Source: Thiomonas sp. FB-Cd
Lineage (GTDB): Bacteria > Pseudomonadota > Gammaproteobacteria > Burkholderiales > Burkholderiaceae_C
Direction: 5' to 3'
Assembly (NCBI RefSeq): GCF_000733775.1
Contig: NZ_JPOE01000002.1
Location: forward strand, 1,612,001 to 1,676,000
DNA length: 64,000 bases
Shown here: piece by piece, positions 53,713-61,900 of the stretch
Layout: every line of letters begins with the position of its first letter
Numbering within the stretch: the stretch's first letter is position 1
Program-made: the position numbers and the translations under genes
The notes under the pieces: generated by a model
What the model saw: only the letters and a program-made list of their open reading frames with translations
Databases searched by the model: none
Told to the model about the DNA's origin: nothing

Positions 53713-56700
53713 ATGCCGGAACCCTCCGCAGACCGATTTCGACGCTGGACTCTAGGGCTTTACGCCTGCGCGTTCACCATACTGGTTGGGGGCATGAGTT
53801 GGTATCTCAGCCAGACGTGGCGCGAGCAGCTGAATCAGACACGCAGCCAGCTGCACGCCTTGGCGCAGTTGAGCCATCAAGCTGTCCAGCTTCAGTTCGA
53901 TCAATATGCACGGAGCTTGCGGCTGCTTGCTTGGCAGCTGAGAGACAAACCAGAGCAAGACCCGAGCATTTTGCGTCGCGAGCTGGCGCAGTTCGCGCAA
54001 AGTGATGCCGGGATCGCTGTACTGAATCTCGTGAGATCAGATGGCCGAGTCCTGACCAGCACCGGGGCGGCCAGCGACGCGCCCATGCCCGATCTGAACG
54101 CTGACCCTGCGTTGCGCGGTTTGCTGGACCGCGCCCGCGCCGAGCCGCTGGTCTTGCAGCTGCTCCACCCCACCCTCAGCCCGCTGATCCACCGACTTGT
54201 CATTCATCTTGCGATGGCTGCAACGACACCGAATGGCGCCTTGTTCTACTTGGTTGGTGGAATCGACATGAGCCAACAAGTGCAGCTTTATCGCGATCTG
54301 CTGACACCAAGGCAGCGCGCGGATGGCGAGGTCATTGGCCTTCTGGGCCAAGACGGGTATTTGTATGGAGCGTGGCCGCTCCCTGGAAAAGTCGGAAGAA
54401 CCGGTGGCCGCCTGGAAAGCTTCCTCCAGCAGCCCCGAAACGGCGCGCTGCACCACTTTCTGCTGAACCACCCCGGCACTGCCCAAGGAGACGTGGAGGG
54501 TCTCATCAATGTCGGACTGTCGAATACGGAGTACTTGGGTGCATTTCAAGAACTTCGCGGTTTCCCGCTCTACGCCTCTGTCTTTGCGCCCAAGCCCCTC
54601 GTCTGGGCCAAATGGTGGAAGATCGTTCTAGCGCCGCTGATTGGGGCGGGCTTGGCGCTCACGCTCCTGACGCTCATCATGGGGCTGAGCCTGCGCTTGC
54701 AACGGCAGTGGTTCCAGGATGCTCAGCGCAAGAATGAACAATTGCGCTTGGCCTGCGAAGGCGAAGCGCGCCAGAATGCCGCATTGGGCCTTTTAGGCCA
54801 AAGCTTGGCCATGGCGATGCGTGCCTCTGATACACAATCCATCCTTCAGGGGCTTTGCGCATTAGCCACGGAGCAGCTCGGTTGCGCCCTGGTCTGGGTC
54901 GGGTGTGCCGAAGCCACCGGACGCCGGCAGGTAACCCCGATCGCATCGGCCGGACAGACTGGCTATATGCAAAACATCCAGATCGCACTGAGTGACGCCC
55001 GGTTCGAACAAGGCCCTTTTGCACGTTGCATCAAAAGCGGAAAGCCCGTTTTTTCCACGATCAACGCACCCGAGTTTCGCCCTTGGCATGCCCAGGCAAA
55101 AGCGTATGGCATCGAGGAAATCCTCGCACTTCCCCTCCCGCTGGAATCCGGTACGCCGGACCATGCCGTGGTCTTCTACGGAACGGTTCCTGGATTTTTC
55201 ACGGACTCGCATGTCGTAGGCACCTTGCTGCAGATGGTTCAGGAGGTTTCGCTTGCCCTGCAATCGCTCCTGACAAGACAGGCGCTCGACCGATCGCGCC
55301 ATGCAGAGTCCACTGCCAACGCGCACTTTCATCAGATTCTCAACAACCTTCCGGCCGGGGTCATCGTCTTTGACGCCAATGGGCTGGTGCAGTATTGCAG
55401 CCGGGCCTTTGTCGATCTGTACGGCATTGATCTGAACCCGAATTTGCTCGTCGGGCGCCCCTGGCGGGACGTCTGGAGCCACGTCGCAGCGATGCACGCG
55501 CACCCCGAAGCCGCAACGCGCCGACTCAAGCTGCAAATGCATCAAAACGAACCGGCACAGGACGAGATCAAACTGGCCAATGGCCGCGTTTTCTTGGGCA
55601 ATTACGTTCCGTTGCACGATGGGCATCAGCCAGGCGGCGCCGTGTGGAGTCTGCAGGACATCACCTCGCTCAAGACTCAGGAGGCACAGATCAAGCAACT
55701 GATTGATCGTGATCCGCTCACCGGCTTGTTCAACCGCCGAGCCTTTGACGCACGACTTGCCCAGTGCCTGGATGGGCACCCGGTAAGTGAGCAACTTGTG
55801 GTGGGCATCCTTGACCTGGATCACTTCAAGAACATCAATGATCGACTTGGCCATCAAATCGGGGACGCGCTACTCGTCGAGGTGAGCCGCCGTCTTGCCA
55901 GCGTCTTGCGCGACTCGGATTTGCTGGCTCGCTTGGGCGGCGACGAGTTTGGTTTGATCCTGCCTGACTGTCCGAGCATGGAGCAGCTGGGGCTCATCGC
56001 CGAGCGTCTTCTGGCAGCCGTAGAGCCGCCTATGGATCTCGACGGCCATACCGAGCACATCAGCTTGTCCTTGGGCTTTACCGTGTATGTGGACCCGAGC
56101 GTCGGCGCCACCACCTTGCTGCGACAGGCTGATATGGCCATGTACGCAGCCAAAGCGCGAGGGCGTCGCCAATACCAGATCTTTGGTGAAGCGATGGAGA
56201 TGGAGGTCGCTCGATACGAGTCCTTGCTGAGGTGGGTTGCCAGTGCCTTGCGCGAGGATCGTCTGGAACTGCACTACCAGCCCATCTTGTCGCTGAGGCC
56301 CGATTCCCGCGGGCGGATGCAGGCCAGCGTCAGCAAGGTCGAAGCTTTGCTGCGCTTGCGTGACGAGGCTGGCAACGTACATGCGGCGGGGATTTTCGAA
56401 GAGGTGCTCGACGATCCCCAGTTGGCAGTCCAAATTGGCCGCTATGTCTTGCACGAGGCCATCTCGCAGGCACTACGGTGGCGAGACCAAGGGCTACGCT
56501 TGCAAATCTGCGTCAATATCAGCCCGCGACACTTTTTGGATCAGTCATTTGTTGCGGATGTGCAGGACGCCTTGACGCTTGCGCCCGATGGCGTTGCCGA
56601 ACTGATCGAAGTGGAACTGACCGAGCATGGCGCACAACTCAATGGATCGCGGGCACGGCAAGTTGTCCAGGCATGCCGGTTATTGGGCGTCTGTGTCAGC

Positions 56701-57438
56701 CTCGATGACTTTGGCACCGGCAGTGCAAGCCTCACGCACCTTCAGCTTCTCGACGTGTCAACGGTCAAAATCGATCGATGCTTCACCAGTGACTTGTTTG
56801 AAAATGACGCCAATCTCAGCATCACCTATGGAATGCTGCGCACCGCGCAGATGATGGGCCTGACGGTGGTCGCGGAAGGTGTGGAAACGTCCCGGCAGGC
56901 GTTGGCCCTATTCGTGATGGGTTGCTTGAACCTGCAGGGCTACGTCATCGCCCGCCCCATGCCAGCGGCGAAGCTTGGCTCATGGGTGGCCCAATGGCAA
57001 GATCAGTTGCCCTGGATCGCATTGATGGAGCAGGTCCTGCACGTGGATGACCAGGCAATTCAAGCCATCGTCGCCCATGGCATCGGCATTCGTCATCTGC
57101 TGATGCAGTCCCGCGGCGGGCCCGATCACGACTTTTACTGCCAGGTCAATGCGCATGAGCTTTGCAAGCTGGGGGTTTGGTGCTCTGAGCAACCGCAGCG
57201 CCAGCGCGACACCGCTGCCTATGCGTTACTCATGCGCAACCATGCGGCATTTCATGAACTGGTTCGCCATTACCTGACAGCGCCCGGCGCGGTGGAGGCC
57301 TCCGCAGTGGAAGCGGCCAGTCAAAGTGTCCGCACGGCATTCTGGGACGTGGTTCTCGGCGGTTCGGATTCCATCATTGCGCCTCGATCCGCCCAACCCG
57401 TGCACTCCGCCAACACATTTGACGGCGCGTCGACGTAG
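53713..57438 (+). CDS. Large sensory c-di-GMP protein: periplasmic sensor-GAF-PAS-GGDEF-EAL-CZB-like
   Basis: The 1241-residue protein starts with a membrane span (LGLYACAFTILVGGMSWYL), has a periplasmic sensor to about residue 295, and a second span (APLIGAGLALTLLTLIMGLS). A GAF-like domain (about 355-525) and a PAS domain (about 535-660) follow. The GGDEF domain is intact (RLGGDEFGLILPD). The EAL domain is also intact-looking (VEALLRLRDE, DDFGTGSASLTHLQLL, VVAEGVETSRQAL). The last 150 residues contain VNAHELCKLGVWCSE and NHAAFHELVRHYL, a pattern like the zinc-binding CZB domain. It should make or degrade c-di-GMP in response to several signals. It is monocistronic. Confidence 0.9.
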   Translation: MPEPSADRFRRWTLGLYACAFTILVGGMSWYLSQTWREQLNQTRSQLHALAQLSHQAVQLQFDQYARSLRLLAWQLRDKPEQDPSILRRELAQFAQSDAGIAVLNLVRSDGRVLTSTGAASDAPMPDLNADPALRGLLDRARAEPLVLQLLHPTLSPLIHRLVIHLAMAATTPNGALFYLVGGIDMSQQVQLYRDLLTPRQRADGEVIGLLGQDGYLYGAWPLPGKVGRTGGRLESFLQQPRNGALHHFLLNHPGTAQGDVEGLINVGLSNTEYLGAFQELRGFPLYASVFAPKPLVWAKWWKIVLAPLIGAGLALTLLTLIMGLSLRLQRQWFQDAQRKNEQLRLACEGEARQNAALGLLGQSLAMAMRASDTQSILQGLCALATEQLGCALVWVGCAEATGRRQVTPIASAGQTGYMQNIQIALSDARFEQGPFARCIKSGKPVFSTINAPEFRPWHAQAKAYGIEEILALPLPLESGTPDHAVVFYGTVPGFFTDSHVVGTLLQMVQEVSLALQSLLTRQALDRSRHAESTANAHFHQILNNLPAGVIVFDANGLVQYCSRAFVDLYGIDLNPNLLVGRPWRDVWSHVAAMHAHPEAATRRLKLQMHQNEPAQDEIKLANGRVFLGNYVPLHDGHQPGGAVWSLQDITSLKTQEAQIKQLIDRDPLTGLFNRRAFDARLAQCLDGHPVSEQLVVGILDLDHFKNINDRLGHQIGDALLVEVSRRLASVLRDSDLLARLGGDEFGLILPDCPSMEQLGLIAERLLAAVEPPMDLDGHTEHISLSLGFTVYVDPSVGATTLLRQADMAMYAAKARGRRQYQIFGEAMEMEVARYESLLRWVASALREDRLELHYQPILSLRPDSRGRMQASVSKVEALLRLRDEAGNVHAAGIFEEVLDDPQLAVQIGRYVLHEAISQALRWRDQGLRLQICVNISPRHFLDQSFVADVQDALTLAPDGVAELIEVELTEHGAQLNGSRARQVVQACRLLGVCVSLDDFGTGSASLTHLQLLDVSTVKIDRCFTSDLFENDANLSITYGMLRTAQMMGLTVVAEGVETSRQALALFVMGCLNLQGYVIARPMPAAKLGSWVAQWQDQLPWIALMEQVLHVDDQAIQAIVAHGIGIRHLLMQSRGGPDHDFYCQVNAHELCKLGVWCSEQPQRQRDTAAYALLMRNHAAFHELVRHYLTAPGAVEASAVEAASQSVRTAFWDVVLGGSDSIIAPRSAQPVHSANTFDGAST

Positions 57439-58009
57439 GCAACTCGATGCTCGCCGAGCCCTTGCAGCCGTGCCGATGAGTACCAGTTCATCGCGCGGCG
57501 TGCGCGCTTGCCGAAAGGACTTTGGTACGGCGGCGTCACGGATGGAGCGAAGCGTGCAATGCCAAATTCGCTTGGCAAAACGGTGCGTGTTGTTGGCGCA
57601 TGCGTAGGGGTGCTTCAATGTGCATGCGCTTCCATTCGCTGGATTTGCGCCGGAAAAGGGACGACGGGGTCGAACGACAGCGCGCTTTTCATGGCGACCG
57701 CCAATACGCTTGGCACCGGCTGCAAGCTCTAAAGCGGTGTCCGCGCTAACGCGGCGTTGACGATCAAGCACGGGCTCTTCGAGGGAATTCTGGCGGCTGA
57801 ACCCCGGATACCCCGACAGCCGCTTCGAATTCCATACGGCGTTTTGGGCAACTGGCTGTTAAGAACTGGTAAAACCGCGCCGTGCAAGTTAAAAGGAACC
57901 CTTCCGGGCGGTCGTGCGGGTCGACGCTTTGCATGTTCGAGACGCGCTGATGCCGGAACCCGCAAAGCTTGGAGCCGCATACTCTGATAACCCACTACTT
58001 GGAGAATCC
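57439..58009. other. Intergenic, no gene recognised
   Basis: Short ORFs on both strands show no features. The right part is the flank of the TnpB element; bases about 57990-58010 would be the guide segment of its RNA. Confidence 0.5.
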
Positions 58010-58016
58010 TTGACTG

Positions 58017-58038
58017 CTCCCCTCCCTAAAGGGAGGAG
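58017..58038 (-). ncRNA. Right-end hairpin of the TnpB element, candidate omega-RNA 3' scaffold
   Basis: On the minus strand CTCCTCCC and GGGAGGGGAG flank TTTA, then AGCAGTCAAGG follows. This G-rich hairpin next to TCAA is typical of IS200/IS605-type right ends. TnpB guide RNAs end with this scaffold followed by about 16-20 nt of flanking sequence. Confidence 0.55.
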
Positions 58039-58071
58039 ATTCCCACTTCACAGAGTCCAGCCCATGCCGCT

Positions 58072-59211
58072 TTACAGCGAGACGGGACTTACAGTCTCTC
58101 CATGGGCTGACACCGCAAGTCCTGCGGCCAAGACGTTGCGCGCGGCGTTGATGTCGCGGTCGTGGGTCGTGCCACACTCTGGGCAAGCCCAGGTGCGCAC
58201 GCACAGCGGCATCGTCGTCTTGGTGTGGCCGCACACGGAGCATCGCTTGCTGGATGGATACCAGCGATCGATGCCGATCAATGTGCGCCCGTACCACTGC
58301 GCTTTGTACTCGAGCTGCCTGACAAACTCCGCCCAGCTTGCGTCGCTGATGGATTTCGCCAGGCTGCGGTTGCGCTGCATGTTCGACACGGACAGCGTCT
58401 CGACGGCGATCACTTGGTTTTCGCTGATCAGTCGGGTCGAGAGCTTGTGCAGGAAGTCCCTGCGCGCGTCCGTGATATGCGCATGCAGCGCAGCAACTTT
58501 CAACTTCAACTTCGCCCGGTTCTTCGATCCGAGCTTGGCTCGCGCCATGCGGCGCTGCCATTTCGCAAGTCCAGATTCGTTCTTGCGAAAGGTTTTCGGG
58601 GATGCGATCTTCTCGCCATTCGAGAGGACCGCGAAATGGGTGAGCCCCAGGTCGATGCCGACCTGGCCGGATGCGGCCTTCCTGGACGTGACCACGTCGT
58701 CGCACAGCAGCGCGGCGAAGTACCGACCGGCCGCATCCCTGGAGATGGTCACGGTCGTGAGCTTGGCCGCCTGGGGCAAGGTGCGCGACCAGCGGATGTC
58801 CAGCGGCGTGTCCATCTTCGCCAGACGCAACTCGCGCCGGCCCGCGTCCCACCGGAATGCGCTGGTGGTGTACTCGGCCGCCTGCGGCCCGTCCTTGCGC
58901 TTGAAGGACGGGTACTGGGCTCGCTTGGCGAAGAAGTTCGAGAACGCGGTGTTCAGGTGCCGCAGCGCCTGCTGCACGGGCACGCTGCTGACTTCGTTCA
59001 GCCACGCATGCTCGGGCGTCTTTTTCAGCACAGTCAGCGCGGCGGAGGTTTCGTGGTAGCCCACGCGCTCTCGCCGCAGCATCCAGGCGTCGCTGCGCAG
59101 TCGTAGCATGTGGTTGTAAGCGAAGCGTGCGCACCCGAAGGTTCGAGCCAGTGCGTCAACTTGCTCGGGCGTCGGGTAGAAGCGAAAGCGATAGGCGCGC
59201 TTGACCTGCAT
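58072..59211 (-). CDS. tnpB: TnpB, RNA-guided endonuclease of an IS200/IS605-type (IS1341 group) element
   Basis: The 379-residue protein opens MQVKRAYRFRFYPTPEQVDA. RuvC residues are present: VGIDLGLTHFAVLSNG (Asp), NQVIAVETLSVSNMQRN (Glu) and TTHDRDINAARNVLAAG (Asp). The zinc finger is RCSVCGHTK...ACPECGTTH. No tnpA is nearby, so it is a solo TnpB. Since the catalytic residues and finger are intact it is probably an active nuclease guided by RNA from its 3' end. Confidence 0.93.
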   Translation of the reverse strand: MQVKRAYRFRFYPTPEQVDALARTFGCARFAYNHMLRLRSDAWMLRRERVGYHETSAALTVLKKTPEHAWLNEVSSVPVQQALRHLNTAFSNFFAKRAQYPSFKRKDGPQAAEYTTSAFRWDAGRRELRLAKMDTPLDIRWSRTLPQAAKLTTVTISRDAAGRYFAALLCDDVVTSRKAASGQVGIDLGLTHFAVLSNGEKIASPKTFRKNESGLAKWQRRMARAKLGSKNRAKLKLKVAALHAHITDARRDFLHKLSTRLISENQVIAVETLSVSNMQRNRSLAKSISDASWAEFVRQLEYKAQWYGRTLIGIDRWYPSSKRCSVCGHTKTTMPLCVRTWACPECGTTHDRDINAARNVLAAGLAVSAHGETVSPVSL

Positions 59212-59239
59212 GCGTCACATGCTATGCGTTTTCCGTGTA

Positions 59240-59310
59240 AATTGTCAACACAGCACCGATCTTCGATCGGCGCTCCTTTCCTCCCCGCCCTAAACGGCGG
59301 GGTTTCTCGG
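59240..59310. repeat. Left-end hairpins of the TnpB element
   Basis: CCGAT/ATCGG (59256-59260 and 59266-59270) form a short hairpin upstream of tnpB. CCCCGCC/GGCGGGG at about 59283-59302, with loop CTAAAC, resembles an IS605-type terminal hairpin. The element boundary is probably near one of them. Confidence 0.45.
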
Positions 59311-59490
59311 AGATGTGATGGATGCCTCCCTCCCTGCGGGGACTGAGACAGGAGTATGGAGATGAACGCGAGGCCGTTCGGAGTCGACCTGGCCGCCAGG
59401 GTGGCGGGGTGGGTCCCCGAGTGGATACGGCATCGATGTGCCCAGGACGTGATAGACCACGGTCTTCACAAACACCCTCGGAGACCCGAC

Positions 59491-60567
59491 ATGAATCGTA
59501 AGACAGGCATGAGCGCAGGGCAAATCATCGGCACGATGGACGGCCTGCAGGTGGTGGGGCTGGACATCGCCAAGCTGGTGTTTCAGATGCACACGGTCGA
59601 CATGTTCACGGGCGAGATTGCCAATGTGCAGATCAAGCGGGCCAAGGTGCTGGAGCACTTCGCCAACCGGGCGCGGTGCCTGGTCGGCATCGAGGCCTGC
59701 GGCGGGGCGCACCACTGGGCGCGCGAGCTGCGCGCGCTGGGCCATGAGGTGAGGCTGCTGCACGCCCGGGCGGTGCGGCCGTTCGTGTCGGGCAACAAGA
59801 CCGATGCGACGGACGCGCGAGCGATCTGGCTGGCGGTGCAGCAGCCGGGCACCAAGTTCGTCGGAGTCAAGTCGCTGGCGCAGCAGGCCACGCTGACGCT
59901 GCATCGCCAGCGCGAGCTGCTGATGAAGATGCGCGTCATGCAGACCAACGCGCTGCGCGGATTGCTGTACGAGTTCGGCACCGTCTTCGCCAAGGGCAGC
60001 CGGGCCATGCTGGGCGAGGTCGAGGCGGCGCTGGAGGCACTCTCGACGGCGCTGCCGCAGATGGTGGCCGACAGTCTGCGCGAGCAGGTGCGGCGCATCA
60101 AGGCGCTGGGCGAGGACATTGCCGCCATTGACAAACGTCTGGCATGGCAACTCCGCCAGGATCCGGACATGCGGCGCATTGCCGAGATCCCCGGCGTCGG
60201 GGTGCTCACCGCCACAGCGGCGATCGCCACCATGGGCGACGCCCGCGCTTTCGGCTCGGCGCGCCAGTTCTGCGCCTGGCTGGGCCTGGTGCCCGCACAG
60301 CGAGGCACGGGCGGCAAGATCCGCCTGCAGGGCATCTCCAAACGCGGCGACGCCTACGTGCGAACGCTGTTGATCCACGGCGCGCGATCCGTGCTCACGC
60401 ACGCCAAGGAACCGGGGCCATGGTTGGAGCAGATCCGGCAGCGGCGCCCGGCCAACGTGGTCATCGTGGCCCAGGCGGCCAAGATGGCGCGGACGATCTG
60501 GGCCGTCACGGCCAGACAACAGGATTACCAGAGGGGCCACCGCAGCGTGCGGCCGCAAGCGGCCTGA
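59491..60567 (+). CDS. IS110-family (IS1111 group) transposase
   Basis: GGAG lies seven bases before the ATG at 59491, giving 358 residues. The DEDD domain shows LQVVGLDIAKLVFQMH (Asp), CLVGIEACGGAHHWARE (Glu) and GNKTDATDARAIWLAV (Asp-Asp). The C-terminal Tnp20 domain has IAEIPGVGVLTATAAIATMG, ARQFCAWLGLVPAQRGTGG and GDAYVRTLLIHGARS with the essential Ser. IS110-type enzymes use a structured RNA from the element's non-coding end to choose both donor and target. The frame is intact. Confidence 0.93.
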   Translation: MNRKTGMSAGQIIGTMDGLQVVGLDIAKLVFQMHTVDMFTGEIANVQIKRAKVLEHFANRARCLVGIEACGGAHHWARELRALGHEVRLLHARAVRPFVSGNKTDATDARAIWLAVQQPGTKFVGVKSLAQQATLTLHRQRELLMKMRVMQTNALRGLLYEFGTVFAKGSRAMLGEVEAALEALSTALPQMVADSLREQVRRIKALGEDIAAIDKRLAWQLRQDPDMRRIAEIPGVGVLTATAAIATMGDARAFGSARQFCAWLGLVPAQRGTGGKIRLQGISKRGDAYVRTLLIHGARSVLTHAKEPGPWLEQIRQRRPANVVIVAQAAKMARTIWAVTARQQDYQRGHRSVRPQAA

Positions 60568-60720
60568 ACGAACGGTGACCATGGATCAACTCTTACTTGA
60601 TGAAAGGAATGGACCGCCTTTGTAGGCGATGAGGCAGCAAGACGCAGCGTGATGTGAACCGGTCGGACCGGGGCAAGCCAAACCTGAATCCGTTGTCGGA
60701 CTTCAACAGTCCGCTCTAGG
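60568..60720 (+). ncRNA. Non-coding 3' flank of the IS110/IS1111 element, candidate bridge/seek RNA region
   Basis: About 150 bases after the transposase stop hold no ORF but show local inverted repeats (for example GGTCGGACC at 60661-60669). IS1111-group elements encode their guide RNA downstream of the transposase. The exact RNA ends and loops were not determined. Confidence 0.4.
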
Positions 60721-60876
60721 AGATGAGGCGCTTGTCCGCGAATGACATCGGGGCCGGCGGCGCGTCTGGGCAACCAGACAACCCGCGATCGAGGCCGGAT
60801 ATAAGGCGGCAGCCGACTCTTCACAGCACAACGCCGATTGCTCTTGATCGCCGGGAGGCATCCATATAAGCAACGG

Positions 60877-61254
60877 ATGAATCCAGACCAATTCGAGCGA
60901 GGCTTGGCAGTGCGTAAGGAAGTGCTTGGTGCTGAGTACGTCGACGCGGCAATTAAGGGCGCCGATGAGTTCACCCGAGATTTGCAGAACCTCGTCACTG
61001 AATATGCCTGGGGCGAAATCTGGTCGCGTCCCGGTCTCTCGCGCCGTGATCGCAGCTTGCTCAACCTTGCCATGCTCACCGCGCTGAACAGGCCTCATGA
61101 ATTTCGGCTTCACGTGCGCGGAGCAATCCACAACGGCGTGACCAAGGACGAAATCAAAGAGGTCCTTCTGCAGACGGCCGTTTACTGCGGAGCCCCTGCG
61201 GCCATTGACAGCTTCCGAAGCGCGAAGGATGTATTCAAGGAAATGGGGATCTAG
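60877..61254 (+). CDS. Carboxymuconolactone decarboxylase-family protein (PcaC-like)
   Basis: The 125-residue protein matches PcaC in size and in the CMD core: YAWGEIWSRPGLSRRDRSLL, LHVRGAIHNGVTKDEIKEVL and QTAVYCGAPAAIDSFR. PcaC decarboxylates 4-carboxymuconolactone in the protocatechuate branch of the beta-ketoadipate pathway. No other pca gene is adjacent, so it may be a fragment of an operon cut by the IS110 insertion, or a related decarboxylase. No close ribosome site is visible. Confidence 0.82.
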   Translation: MNPDQFERGLAVRKEVLGAEYVDAAIKGADEFTRDLQNLVTEYAWGEIWSRPGLSRRDRSLLNLAMLTALNRPHEFRLHVRGAIHNGVTKDEIKEVLLQTAVYCGAPAAIDSFRSAKDVFKEMGI

Positions 61255-61514
61255 CAGGGTGCCGGGTCGACCGCACCCTGCCCCACCGACAGGTTGATTG
61301 GGGAATCCGCTCCACATCGATGCCTCTTCAGGCCGCGTCGGGAACGTCTGTGCGTGCAGCGCCGCCGAATCGTGACGGTCCTGCTGCGCGCGCAAGTGCT
61401 ATTGCAAGTACCGTGTGCCAGCAACACCGGGCATACCGCCACAGACGCAGGGAGAGACTTCCGCGTGATACTCTGAAAAACGCAACCCACACTCGCCTCT
61501 GAGGAGATCCATTC

Positions 61515-61808
61515 ATGTCAAAGTCCACGTCTTGCTTTGCCCTGACCGCGAAGCGAGCCCGCGCGCTGATGTTGGTGTCCATCATCCTGGGCGCCCCCTG
61601 CGCCCAGGCCACAGAGAGCACCCTTAATCAAACGGCCCAAAAGGCCGGTTCGACTGTTGGCTCTGCTGCGCATGCTGTTGGCCAAGAAGGCAAGAAGATT
61701 GGCTTGACCGTTGGCCACGAAGGCAAGAAAGTTGGCTTGGCCATCGGCCATGCGGCAAAGACCGGGGGCTTAGCCTTCTGGCATGCTGTCAAGGGCGAAA
61801 ACCGCTGA
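61515..61808 (+). CDS. Small exported protein with 11-residue repeats, 97 aa
   Basis: GAGGAG lies eight bases before the ATG. The N-terminus (AKRARALMLVSIILGAPCAQA) is a signal peptide with a likely AQA cleavage site. The mature part has three imperfect 11-residue repeats: GQEGKKIGLTV, GHEGKKVGLAI and GHAAKTGGLAF. The regular GxxxG spacing and amphipathic periodicity suggest a periplasmic helical or membrane-associated protein. Function is unknown. Confidence 0.7.
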   Translation: MSKSTSCFALTAKRARALMLVSIILGAPCAQATESTLNQTAQKAGSTVGSAAHAVGQEGKKIGLTVGHEGKKVGLAIGHAAKTGGLAFWHAVKGENR

Positions 61809-61900
61809 CCTGAATGCTCGCCCATAAACCATCTTTGAGTAGGGAGAGATGGCACGAGTGGCGGCATGGAAACAATGCTGCGATCTCCATGCGTGCCTAG

